NCBI RefSeq assembly: GCF_017916325.1 | Contig: NC_090140.1 | Coordinates: 237,001 to 301,000 of the forward strand | Direction of reading: 5' to 3' | DNA from: Leishmania martiniquensis | Lineage: Eukaryota > Euglenozoa > Kinetoplastea > Trypanosomatida > Trypanosomatidae | DNA length: 64,000 nt | Shown: in pieces, positions 29,742-39,945 of the stretch | Position numbering within the stretch: position 1 is the first letter of the stretch | Layout of the letters: the number at the start of each line of letters is the position of its first letter | Position numbers and translations under genes: made by a program | The notes under the pieces: generated by a model | What the model was told of the DNA's origin: nothing | Databases searched by the model: none | Seen by the model: only the letters and a program-made list of their open reading frames with translations

Positions 29742-32106
29742 AAAGGTCCAACGCTGTCACGCGCGCCCAGGGGAAGGAGGCGCGGCGACTGCGAGCGGGA
29801 GGGCCAAGGCGCATCGTAGCCTTTGCAACGATGCGCCTGTGTAAAAGTGGAGTGGAGGGGGGAGGTCTGCATCAGCACCTGCTCACCTGCGCGTTGCGAT
29901 TCACACAAGCCCTTCGTGCCCTTGTCGTCCCCCAACCATGCCGCTCTTCCTCTCGCACCTCGTCCAGACTCGCTGTGTGCCCGATGCCATTCGCGCGTGT
30001 AGACGCGCACTTCGTGTCTGGCGCGTCCTCCTCTCTTCCAAGTCGATTCAATGGTGGCTAGCGCCAGCTGCACCTCCTCATCCTCCGACCTTGCACTCCT
30101 TCCAATGCCTCTTGCCCCGCCCCGCCATGTCAATCGGCTTCCCTCCCCCCTCCCCTCCTCCAGCCCACATCTAATGGTCTAACCCTACGCGCGAGGCGAA
30201 GAGGGGAGGGGCGGGCGGGGCAAGAGGCAGTGGAAGGCGCTCCGCTAGGTAGGTGCAGCATTGGCTTACGTGCGTGCATGTGTGTGTGCTTAGCGAGGTT
30301 CGCACATGCGCTCCCTCTCTCCCTCTTCCCTGTTTGCTGATGTGTGCACTTTTCGCCTCATGACGAAGGGTCGCCTCGCAGGGGCGCAGCCGCGAGCGCG
30401 CGCGTGAAGCAGAGGTGTACTGCATCCCCACGTCCACGCCCTGTTGTGCGTCTACCTGCCTGTCTCGCTGCGTCTCTGCGCGTGCCCGACGTTCGGTGGC
30501 GCGTTTGTGGACGGGCGTGGACTCCATTCACCCCCGTCCGCTCGTCCGCGTCTGTGCGCTGAGGTCCCCGGCCGTTTGGCGCACTCAGCTCGTCTCTTCT
30601 CTTTAGTTTTTTGCCCCCCTCCTCCCCCCTCTCTTCCTCTCCTCTCCTCCCCTCTAGTCTGTCTGTGTCTGTGTGTCTGTGTGTGTGAATGGTTGTACGA
30701 GTGCGGGATGGCGCACGTATCGCTTCTCCTCAAAGAGTGTCTTTCGAACGCGAAAACGGTGACGAGAGAGAGGGGGGTGGAGGTTGGCAGTGCTGTCCTC
30801 TTCGGCTCTCTCTCTGCTGCGCCCCACCCCGTTTAGTCACTCACGCTCTCAGAGACAGAGACATTCAAGTGCCTCCTCGTCGCCGCCGGAGTGCCCCGCG
30901 CTGCACCGCAGGCACCATGACGGCGCTCCCCCACCCCCCTCAATCCCCTCCCACATCTGCACACGCGCACGACCCCTTCCCAACGCCGACTCCGCCTCCT
31001 CTCCGCCACCGCCCTTTTTTTGTTGTTGTTGTTCTTCCTGCACCACGCACACATGCGCCATCGGCAAAGGGCATCTTTAGTGCACAAGAGCGAAAGAATT
31101 AGCCAAGAGCTAACGGCGCCACCGCACCGGCCCCCCGCTCACACACACCCCACACACCCACCGCACACACACACACAGAGAGGCGTGTGGGCGTGTGAGT
31201 GTCACCTCTTCCATTTGCTTACGTCTTATTTTGCTGTAAGGCTGCTCTCCTGCTGTGGCTGCCACTGCTGTCGCTGTGCCTGTGGGATCCCTCTCTCGCT
31301 CGCTAACGATACCTCGCTCTCACCTCCGTCACTGCGCGAGTTGAGGGGGAGGAGGGGAGGAGGGGAGGAGGGAGCGAGTGTAGGTCTCGCCGCTGGCTTG
31401 TGTAGCTGAGCGCGTGACGCCTCGGTGCCCGTCCCCTTCGCCTGTGCCTCTCACATCAACGCACCCGTCGGCACCAGAAGAGACGCCCATTGATGAAGTC
31501 GCCGTTGCGCACATCTGCCGAGCCACGCAGTCGCCTTTTCTCAGATCTGTGCATCACATACGCAGTGCGGATACAGTACGCGGAGGCGCGCACAGACCGT
31601 CCGCTTCCAACGCACGGCCACATCATTACCGCCGGCAGTCCTCAGAGAGGACAGAACGTTTTAGGTGTGTGCGTGTGAGTGAGTGGGTGAGTGAGGAAGG
31701 GGAAAGCGGAGGCAGTCACTCCTCTTGTCGTTCGTTTGCCCTCTCTGCCTGCTCCACACACACACATACACACACACACGCGCACACAGAGCTAGAAGCC
31801 CTTCTTGAAGGGCGGCGTGTGTGCGCGTGCGTCGTACCTCTGTGGAGGGAACTCCTCTCGACACTTTTTTGTTTTAGTCGAGCGCAAGCCTTCGCCGCGA
31901 GAGGGGGGAGGGTGGCGCCTGCTGCGTGCATGCATCTGTGACGGCGCTGCACCCTGCTCCGCCTTTTCGTTTAGTTCCTCCATCCGTCAGCCGCAGACAT
32001 TTTATCTCCGCCCCCACCCTTTTTTTTTGCTCTTCACGCTCCGCCTCGGTAGCCGCCACCCCTCCCCCTCTCTCCTCCTCTCCTCTGTCCACAGAGCCCT
32101 TCAGTC
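29742..32106. other. Intergenic region between cyclin and phosphatase genes
   Basis: About 2.4 kb without a supported gene. It holds TG-rich tracts (30656-30690), CA tracts (31138-31180, 31756-31790), a GGAGGGGA purine patch (31346-31376), T-runs (31014-31021, 32020-32029) and several C/T tracts. Confidence 0.6.
32060..32094 (+). promoter_or_regulatory. Candidate spliced-leader acceptor for the phosphatase gene
   Basis: A long C/T run (about 32058-32090) ends in CACAG with AG at 32093-32094, 12 nt before the ATG at 32107. This would be a very short 5' UTR apart from the added leader. Confidence 0.5.
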
Positions 32107-35100
32107 ATGCCCGCCGGACCGCAGCAGCGTCAGCCACCGTCGAAGCAACGCTTGCAGAGGTGCAAGGGCAGCGGCTCCAGCAGCTCGCAAACGTCTTCAC
32201 CGTTTGTACACGGGGCCCCGTCTTCGCCGTCTCCGGCCTTGGCTTCCTCCACGGCTGCGACAAGTGGTAGCGCTGGTGGGGACAAGAGCGCAAGGAGCAG
32301 CAACCGCGGCGATGGTGCGGAGACGACTAGCGCCGGCAGCGGCGACGGCGACGACGGCGACAGTAATGGAGGCTCTGTGAACAGCGCCGCGGGGCCCAAG
32401 TCGACGTGCGCAGGGCGAAATCAGCGGGGCCCTCGTCGCCACTTGCGGAGGAGCCCACGCGTCGCATCAGGGCGCAAGGCGAAGAGCGGCGCCGGAATGA
32501 TTGCCCCAGGCTCCGGCAGCGGCCTCAACACCGCCGCGGCAGCCGCCACCATTTCCTCTTCTGCTTCCTTTTCCAGTCCTCTGCAGGCGCCGGGTGAGCA
32601 CTTCGCCCATCGCCGCCCGCCCTCCTCACGCAGCGACTCGAACCCGAACTGCCGCGGGGCTGACATGCAGAGCACCAAAAGCAGTGGCGACAGCGGCAGC
32701 GGCAGCTGTCTGGCCGCGGCGCAGGCGGCGCGAGAGAGTGAGCCTTCGTCGCCGGCGGTGTGGGTGAGTGACTTCAGCGGCGGGGGCAGCGGCGCCACAG
32801 AGCCGTTTCACGACAGCTCTAACGACGATATGCGGCAGACGGAGGACAGGTGCACGCAGTCGACGGCGGTGAGCCTTAGCGGCGGAAGCGGTGTCGGTGG
32901 ACACGTGTGGTCCTTGTCTCAGGCCGCCTCCGCTACGGCAAACGTCACCCCGCTGACGTATGCTGCGGTGGCCTCGTCGTCCGCCCATGGCAAGCGGCTG
33001 CCGCAATCCCGCGTCAAGTTTAGTCAGTGGCGAAAATGTATGAGCAACGGCAGCGCCTCGGCGCCGAGCACCATCGGTGGCGCCAACATCACCGAAGCGC
33101 CCGGGCACGCAACCGCGGCAGTTTCCCTGAGCAGCACCCTCGCCAGCACCCTGAGGACGCTCAAGGTCCCCTCGGTGACCACGACAGTGAGCACGTCGCG
33201 TGCAACAGGGAAGAGCGTGCCGACGAGCCCATCAGTCGCGGATATTGAAGGTGACGCAGAAAATGTCGGCGGCGTCAAAACAAGGCCTCCGAACAGCGGC
33301 GAGCACGACATGAACGGCGGGCCGCCACAGGCGTCAGCGAACGCGATGATGCCGCCCTTGCCCCCATCCGTGCACCGCCACAAGCCGATGCACCTGATTC
33401 TGGAGCTGCCCAACGCTCCACAATCGCAGCAAGCACGCAGCAGTCTCGAGAAGGACGAGGGTGTGCCTGACTTCAGCTCTCCACACATCAGCCACACACA
33501 GGGCACCGCAGCCGTGGCGCGGCCATCTGGCCTTTCCATCGATGTCGTCCCCTTCACGCACTCTCCGACGTCGTCCCAGTCCATCTGTGCGTCTGAGGTG
33601 ACACCCGTAACGCGTGTACGCACACTCGGCTCACCGGCATGCGCTTATTATCAGCAGCAGCAGCAGCCGAACATCGGGAAGCCATTCAGGACACTGTCAC
33701 CTATAGCCTTGCACCCCAAAGGCGCGGCCACTGCAGCGGTGGCAGCGGACAACGCCACGCACCGCCTTTCGACCACGGCCACACTCTTTGGTGCGGTAGA
33801 GGTACTGCCTGGGCTCTTCCTCGGCTCCTACGCCGACGCGACCGACACGGAGGCGCTGGCGGCGCACGGCATCTCTCTGGTCATCAACTGCACTAAGGAG
33901 TGCCCTGTGACGTCGGCCATGGCGAGCAATAGCCATCACGTCCGCTACATCCAGTGCCCACTGCGCGACCATTCCGACGAGGCCATCGCACCCTTCTTCA
34001 CGCCGGTCACCCGCATCATTCATGATCAGCTGCACCGCCGACAAGTCAGCCAGCTGCGCATGGCGCGCCGCGCTGCGGCGAACGCGTGGGGTGCGGAGGT
34101 GAACGACACCGAGGAGCGCCACGCCCAGGAGCGCATGCTCTGGGCCTGGACGGACGAGGCTGAGAACGTGTGGGCGGCCCGGTCGTCCCCGGTGTCGACG
34201 CCACTGTCGGTAAGCGGGCAGCCATCGTTCAAGGAAAGCAAGCGCGAGACGCCTCGCACACCGTCGTCGGCTCCAGGGATCGGCGCGCTCTTCGGTGAGG
34301 GCGCCAGATGCAGCAGCACCACAACCTCGTGCTCCCCTTCGCCGATGCCGGGCCGCAACGCCACCTTCCCGTCGATCACTGCCGCTGCCGCTGCCGGTGG
34401 CACCGTGGACTTGTCTTCGGCAATGCAGAAGAGCAGTAACGCTAGCGCAAATATGTCGCTCATCACGCCACCGCAGTCGTGCGGGTCCACCGCCTTGGCG
34501 GCGGCAAACCTCACAGTAGCCACCGCACCACCACCAGAAGCCACTGCCCTGACGCTGCTGGTATCCGCCATCACTCCACCCGCCGCATCGGCGTCGGCGC
34601 CGCTCACGATCGTGGACCCGCGCGACTGCGGTGGCGTGCTCGTGTGCTGCCGCATGGGTGTGAGCCGTAGCGCCAGCTTTATTATTGCCTACCTCATCCT
34701 CTACGGGTGCACGCTGGCGCCGCTAGATGACGCCGCCTCACTCTTCGTGTACTTCCTCGAGCGAGAGCGGCGCATCATCGAAGAGGCAGGGGGGCTGGCA
34801 TCCTTCACCGACAAGAACGCCGGTGGTGCCTCCGCCACCGCCTCCCCGACGACAGCGACGGTGCCGGCAAGCTGGGGACGCTGTGGCGGGGAGGCGCACA
34901 GTCCGGCGTCGGCGAGCGCGTCCTTCACCTCGCGCGCAAGTCGGAGCGTCGTGAGTGCCGGCCAATCGTCCCCTAAACATATGCTTCGGACGACCTCGCC
35001 CTGGCATCGGCGGCGCTCTGCGGCGATTCCGGTGGCGTCACCGCTCACCTCTGGCGGCAGCGGCTTCGGCGGCGGGTGCGCTGCCGGCTCCCTCGCCACC

Positions 35101-36177
35101 CCTCAGAGTGCCAACGCCTCCGCCTCGTCGCAGCAGCAGCGGCTTTGCGGGGCGTCGCCCCCCACCCCAATCGAGCTCGCCTCGCGCCTGTGCCAGCCAT
35201 GCTGGTTCATGCGTCTACGAGAGCGACGGCTGCAGCAGCAGCCTAAGCGGCAGCTCCTCCTCAGCGGACGGCAGCAGCGGACTGAGCAACGGGATGCGGA
35301 GCAGCAGGTGGTGGCCCTGTGCGCAACGTGCCTTTCTGTGAAGGAGCGAAGGCACGGGTGCAGATCACCCGACGGCGTGGAAAGTAATTTGAACGCGGAC
35401 GGCAGCAGCAACTGCACGACAGGAGGCGGCTACGGTAGCGTGCACCCCGAGGTGCAGCAGCACCATCATCCCTGCCGTGTCTACTCCACTTTTCCGTCGT
35501 CAGCGCCGGTAGCTTCGTATCGCAGCGCACGCGGACGCTATACGGCAACTCTGCTGGAGGCGGCCTACGCCGACGAACGCGTAACGGAGGACGATGACGT
35601 CGAGGAGGAGGAGGAGGCTCAGCAGCCGCGGATATTAGAAGCGGCGCGGACACTGCAACAGGATGGTGCTCAAGTGGCGAATAGGTCGGTACCCGGCGGC
35701 CTTGAATCGGCCCCGGCGGTCACGTGTGCGGCACAGTCGGTGCAGGACACCGTCCCCACCGACAAGATGTGCGTCGCGGTCGAAGAGGCGGTCGCCACCG
35801 CGCTCCGTCGCAGCGCCGTCACGGACGCGCCTCCAGGCCACAGCAGGAACGCGTACAGAGCCCCTCCATCACTTCGTGAGCAGCAGCTGGTGCTGCTGCG
35901 CTCACCCTACACGCTTCGTTCCCCACAGCCACCCGTGAGTGGCAACGCCCACGGCGACGTGAACAGCAGCCTCAACACGCTGCTTGGTGTCAGCTTTGCC
36001 AGTAGCGGCGGCGGCAGCGTGAGCGCCTTCGGAGGCGCGGCGCCGGCGATGACGTACCGCGACGCTTTCGATGCGGTCAAGCGGCGGAAAGCCGATGTCA
36101 ACCCAAACATCGGCTTCGTCTTGGCGCTGCGTGAGCTTGCCGGCGGTGGCGACTTCAGCCTCAGCGCGTCTCTGTAA
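32107..36177 (+). CDS. Dual-specificity protein phosphatase with interrupted catalytic domain
   Basis: A 1356-residue protein. The N-terminal 560 residues are Ser/Gly/Ala low complexity. A DSP fold starts near residue 564 (VEVLPGLFLGSYADA), continues through LVINCTKECP (592-600) and the CPLRDHSDEAIAPFF loop, whose D621 is the likely general acid. About 200 unrelated residues follow before the P-loop CRMGVSR (catalytic C848, R854) and helix IIAYLILYG. Another 440 residues intervene before the usual DSP C-terminal block, DAFDAVKRRKADVNPNIGF (1319-1337), at the very end. The His that normally precedes the catalytic Cys is Cys847. The second insertion carries CxxC pairs at 1029/1032 and 1072/1075. 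DSPs dephosphorylate Tyr and Ser/Thr residues of proteins; the substrate is unknown. The essential C-x5-R is intact, so activity is plausible but not certain. Confidence 0.9.
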   Translation: MPAGPQQRQPPSKQRLQRCKGSGSSSSQTSSPFVHGAPSSPSPALASSTAATSGSAGGDKSARSSNRGDGAETTSAGSGDGDDGDSNGGSVNSAAGPKSTCAGRNQRGPRRHLRRSPRVASGRKAKSGAGMIAPGSGSGLNTAAAAATISSSASFSSPLQAPGEHFAHRRPPSSRSDSNPNCRGADMQSTKSSGDSGSGSCLAAAQAARESEPSSPAVWVSDFSGGGSGATEPFHDSSNDDMRQTEDRCTQSTAVSLSGGSGVGGHVWSLSQAASATANVTPLTYAAVASSSAHGKRLPQSRVKFSQWRKCMSNGSASAPSTIGGANITEAPGHATAAVSLSSTLASTLRTLKVPSVTTTVSTSRATGKSVPTSPSVADIEGDAENVGGVKTRPPNSGEHDMNGGPPQASANAMMPPLPPSVHRHKPMHLILELPNAPQSQQARSSLEKDEGVPDFSSPHISHTQGTAAVARPSGLSIDVVPFTHSPTSSQSICASEVTPVTRVRTLGSPACAYYQQQQQPNIGKPFRTLSPIALHPKGAATAAVAADNATHRLSTTATLFGAVEVLPGLFLGSYADATDTEALAAHGISLVINCTKECPVTSAMASNSHHVRYIQCPLRDHSDEAIAPFFTPVTRIIHDQLHRRQVSQLRMARRAAANAWGAEVNDTEERHAQERMLWAWTDEAENVWAARSSPVSTPLSVSGQPSFKESKRETPRTPSSAPGIGALFGEGARCSSTTTSCSPSPMPGRNATFPSITAAAAAGGTVDLSSAMQKSSNASANMSLITPPQSCGSTALAAANLTVATAPPPEATALTLLVSAITPPAASASAPLTIVDPRDCGGVLVCCRMGVSRSASFIIAYLILYGCTLAPLDDAASLFVYFLERERRIIEEAGGLASFTDKNAGGASATASPTTATVPASWGRCGGEAHSPASASASFTSRASRSVVSAGQSSPKHMLRTTSPWHRRRSAAIPVASPLTSGGSGFGGGCAAGSLATPQSANASASSQQQRLCGASPPTPIELASRLCQPCWFMRLRERRLQQQPKRQLLLSGRQQRTEQRDAEQQVVALCATCLSVKERRHGCRSPDGVESNLNADGSSNCTTGGGYGSVHPEVQQHHHPCRVYSTFPSSAPVASYRSARGRYTATLLEAAYADERVTEDDDVEEEEEAQQPRILEAARTLQQDGAQVANRSVPGGLESAPAVTCAAQSVQDTVPTDKMCVAVEEAVATALRRSAVTDAPPGHSRNAYRAPPSLREQQLVLLRSPYTLRSPQPPVSGNAHGDVNSSLNTLLGVSFASSGGGSVSAFGGAAPAMTYRDAFDAVKRRKADVNPNIGFVLALRELAGGGDFSLSASL

Positions 36178-37509
36178 ATGCGCCGACTGGTGAAACAAGT
36201 CGGAGAGGGGGGAGAAGGCGAGGCAGTCGTGCTCCTCTTCATGCCTCTCTTTCATTCGCGCCCGCTGGTGCCCTTCGTTACTCGACCCAACGGACGCCTT
36301 TGTGCGTGCACGCGTCTGCGTGAGTGTGTGTGTGTGTGTGATAATATGTCCGCGCATGCATTTCTGTTGGGCAACATCTGCGGCCGACACATCACACCCT
36401 TAGTTGCGGTGCTGTACGTACTCCCCTCCCCCCGCCATCGCCATGGCACGCACACGCACATACGCCGTCGGTGGTCTCGCCGACTACGTGTGTACGTGTA
36501 CTTCTGTACACCTGTCCACCGCTTCTGTTCCCCTCCCCTCCCCTCCTCCCCTCTCCTCCTCTTCTGCTCTGCGCTGTCGCCCTGCCAGCGTACGTTCTCT
36601 CTTTCTTCCAGAGGACGTCATTGTGTGAGGCGCGTTTTTCTCACAGAACACCTATGCACGCACTGTCAGCCGCCCCCACACCACCACCACCACCCTGCCC
36701 GCCCTTCCTCAGAGGCCTGCGCGGGTGGGGCTCCTCTTCGTGGTGGATCTGCCTCTCGAAATGTTCTTGGCGACGCTGCTGGCGGGCGGGGAGGGGGGCG
36801 GACTGCGGCCCACACCAAACAGCAACGCGTATGCTTCGCTCTGCCGCTCACTCTCTTTTACGTTACGCTTCACCTCCGTTCTGTCAACATCAGCTCCCCT
36901 CCCTTCCCCCCCGATCGGGTCCATTCAAGCGCGAAGGTTGAGAAGCAATGACGCGCTCGGAGGGGGGAAAGAGGTCGCGTCGTCTGCGGCTGTCGCAGAA
37001 GACTCGCCGGCACTTTTCTTTCCTCCTCTACCACTACACTGCCAGTGGCCGCGCGTGGCGTCCGAGTATCGCCTCCTGCGTAAGCGCTGCCCCTGGCGGC
37101 TGATATGCGCTTCCGCATTCTACAGTCCCCGCGGGGAGGGGGGTGCCCCATGTTGGGGGCCCCGGGCATGCACCTGCCGGCAAAGTTCGAAACGTGCCTC
37201 GACATCTCCTCCCCTCATCGTTTTATAAGCTTCCTCAGCGCAGCCATTCGAGCGTGCCGGCACAGAGGCGCCGACGCAAGCGGACGAGCGCGCGCACGTT
37301 GTTAGGCCGATCCTCTCCCATACGGCACCATAGCGCGGAAGTTCATCGAACCAGCCATCAGCACCTCCCACCGCACAGCCCACACATACGCACATATCCA
37401 CACCCACGAAGGTTCAGCCACGAAGACAGTTCAAGTCATCACTTCGGCGCCCCACTCACTCCCCTCCCCCGTGTCCACCCTCCCGCTCCGAAGCGCATTA
37501 CGGCAGGTC
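36178..37509. other. Intergenic region downstream of the phosphatase gene
   Basis: About 1.3 kb with no supported gene. It holds a short TG tract (36327-36340), C/T tracts (36530-36565, 36895-36912) and CA-rich sequence before the next gene (37370-37410). Confidence 0.6.
37450..37493 (+). promoter_or_regulatory. Candidate spliced-leader acceptor for the 37510 gene
   Basis: A C/T-rich run (about 37450-37489) has its first AG at 37492-37493, 16 nt before the ATG at 37510. The in-frame GTG at 37471 would be removed. Confidence 0.5.
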
Positions 37510-39945
37510 ATGTCCGTGTTCTCTAAGCAGCCGAGGCATCATGAAAAGGTTGCCTGGCTGGAGGCGATGCTCGACACGGCCGTCTTCGCCTACGAGTCTC
37601 ACCGCAACGCGTTAGAGAACATCTACGACCGTGTGGCGCGGTGGCAGCGGTCGTCTGGCGAGGGGTGCGTTCATGTCAGCCCAGCCGCGGTGGATGAGCT
37701 GCTGAAAGACATTAAGGACGTGCTCGACCAGTGTGCCCTTCGCCTGCCGCCCTTGGAAGGCGTGGTGGCAGCGGCAGTATCAGCAGCCGAGCAGGCGCCC
37801 CCTGGCATGGTTACCGCACCGCCACCGTCGATGGCTGCGCACCCGATGCGCCGCCCCCAGCGCGAGCATCCCCAGACAGACAACTGGAGCAGCACCAGCA
37901 CCCTTAGTGCACGCCGGAATAAGGCAGTCCCCGCCCCACCGCCGCAGGTGCACCAGTTGGCCTCACGGTCTGCATCAGATCCGTCATGTGCGAACTCCCT
38001 ATGCGAAGCAGGGGACCAACTGCAAGCGGCATCGACAGCGACGACAGAGAGCAAGCAGCAGCTGAAGTCGAGCTCAGAGCAGCAGCACCTCCCATTATCA
38101 GCGTCGTGCTCCCGCTCGTCGTCTGAGCCGCCATCGACGAACGGGAGCGCGGTTGCAGCGCTACGGTCAACCTTCACGACGGGCATCTCGGCAGCGGCAG
38201 ACCCAAGCAACAGCCCTGCGCAGCTCGACAAGACAGCGCAAGAGGAGCAGCCGCAGCATATCGTGACCGGTGTGCAGCTGACGATGGCCGTCACGGTGCA
38301 CGAATCCACACCACCCCAGCGGGCCCGGCAAGGCTTGGAGACTGCTGAGTCGACGCCACCGATGCCACAAGCTCTGGCCAACTCTCTGGGGCCTCATGCG
38401 CAATCTCGCAGCCGGATCGGTGTCGCATTGACGCCATGGCCCATCATTAACGACAGACATCACGCGAGCAGTGTCGACGGTGGTTCGGCAGATCGAGGCC
38501 GCAGGGTCGCGACGACACCCTCTGCCCACCTTCGCGAGGTGAAGAACCACGACGAGCTACCGGCACCGCAGTACAGATCATACAAGGAGACCGGGCGCCT
38601 GCTGCTGCCCTCGCCGGAGCGTCGCGCAGCGGCGGCGGCGTTGGAAGGGCGTGCGGCCGCGGAGCAGAATGGGCAAGCGAACAGCGCACACCACCAATCC
38701 GTCGGAGCGCGCTGTCGCAACCGCGAGGACGACCTTACCGGTGGCAGCGGCGGGCGCTACAGGCCCTCTACCGTCTCCTCGGTGATGTCGGCGTCGCGTC
38801 GGAGCATGAGCGCCAGGGATTCGCAGCGATCACAGCTGCCACCGTGGCAGGAGGGGAAGCGGGGTGCTGAAAGCTGCGTGGGCCAGGAGCAGGGCATTCC
38901 ACGGCCCCACCGCTCCTCGGTAGCCACCGAGCGCCGCAGCACCCACCCGCGCTCGCATACGGCGTCGTCGCGCCATCAAGACAGCGACGGTAGCCGCACT
39001 CCTAGTCAGGCATCCAACGCTCTCAGGGGCCACGCCTCCGGTGCCGCGGCGGAAGCTGTGACGCTGTCATCTTACGCGTCATCCTCAGCCCCGCGCCGTC
39101 CTTGCGAGCCGCCCAGTGGCGACGAGGCGGGAAGCGGCCTCGGCAAGCAATGCGGCGGCCCAGTCAGCACAGCAGGAGCTCCGCATATGGGGGCGTCTCG
39201 GACAGGCAGCATCGGTCTCGTCTATACTCCTACTACGACGCCGCAGCGGGAATCTGCCAACGGGGTCCCGGTAGCGACCCAGCAGCAGCAGCAGCAGGCG
39301 TCGACGTCTCGGGTGTCTCCGGATCTGTCAGTACCGCTGCGGGGGCCCGGCGAGCGCCGCCGCCTGCGCACCTCGACCCCTCGGCGCGTCGATCCCAAAG
39401 CGAACGACAGCAGCCAAGTTGAGCGCACTGTATACCGCCGCCGAACGTCCACGCCGCCGATAGCGCGGCAGCCTGTGTGGGCTGACGTGCCAGAGACGCT
39501 GCAGTTTATGCAGAGGGAAGACGCCTTACTGGAGAGGCGGCGAGACAGGATGCTGACGGAGGTGCACCGCGGCCCATGCCAGCTGCCAGACAGCGCCGGC
39601 TTCAACGCTGACGCCGACACAGTCCTGCCCATCACAGCCGGCCCAGTTGGCCCGCTCGAGTACTGCGGCAATGAAGGGGCGGCAGCTGCGCGGTCCATGA
39701 CAGCGGTTGAAGAGCAGCTCGTCACGGAGAGCACTATCTTGCGAACACAACTCGAAAAGATGGAGATGGAATTGTCCATCGCCGTATGGCGCCACCGTGA
39801 GCGGGGAAGCGAGCAGCGCTACGCACAGCTGAGCGCGCGCATGGCGCGCGTGAGGAAGGATCTGGACAGGGTAGAGTGGGAGCTATACGTCGTGCGCAAC
39901 ATCGATCGCAAGTCCCACTCGCAGCCCTGCACGAAAGAGACGTAG
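37510..39945 (+). CDS. Unknown protein with helical N- and C-terminal ends
   Basis: An 811-residue protein of no recognised family. Residues 1 to about 85 look ordered and helical (KVAWLEAMLDTAVFAYES, then IYDRVARW, then a DELLKDIKDVLDQCALRLPPL stretch). Residues 90-720 are Ser/Gln/Arg/Pro-rich low complexity, with a Gln run near 39280-39300. The C-terminal part from about residue 730 is a charged helix with heptad-like spacing (VEEQLVTESTILRTQLEKM, continuing through RMARVRKDLDRVEWELYVV), a likely short coiled coil. This arrangement suggests an adaptor or cytoskeleton-associated protein, but that is only inference. The start at ATG 37510 is preferred because a pyrimidine tract and AG lie directly before it. 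Confidence 0.78.
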   Translation: MSVFSKQPRHHEKVAWLEAMLDTAVFAYESHRNALENIYDRVARWQRSSGEGCVHVSPAAVDELLKDIKDVLDQCALRLPPLEGVVAAAVSAAEQAPPGMVTAPPPSMAAHPMRRPQREHPQTDNWSSTSTLSARRNKAVPAPPPQVHQLASRSASDPSCANSLCEAGDQLQAASTATTESKQQLKSSSEQQHLPLSASCSRSSSEPPSTNGSAVAALRSTFTTGISAAADPSNSPAQLDKTAQEEQPQHIVTGVQLTMAVTVHESTPPQRARQGLETAESTPPMPQALANSLGPHAQSRSRIGVALTPWPIINDRHHASSVDGGSADRGRRVATTPSAHLREVKNHDELPAPQYRSYKETGRLLLPSPERRAAAAALEGRAAAEQNGQANSAHHQSVGARCRNREDDLTGGSGGRYRPSTVSSVMSASRRSMSARDSQRSQLPPWQEGKRGAESCVGQEQGIPRPHRSSVATERRSTHPRSHTASSRHQDSDGSRTPSQASNALRGHASGAAAEAVTLSSYASSSAPRRPCEPPSGDEAGSGLGKQCGGPVSTAGAPHMGASRTGSIGLVYTPTTTPQRESANGVPVATQQQQQQASTSRVSPDLSVPLRGPGERRRLRTSTPRRVDPKANDSSQVERTVYRRRTSTPPIARQPVWADVPETLQFMQREDALLERRRDRMLTEVHRGPCQLPDSAGFNADADTVLPITAGPVGPLEYCGNEGAAAARSMTAVEEQLVTESTILRTQLEKMEMELSIAVWRHRERGSEQRYAQLSARMARVRKDLDRVEWELYVVRNIDRKSHSQPCTKET

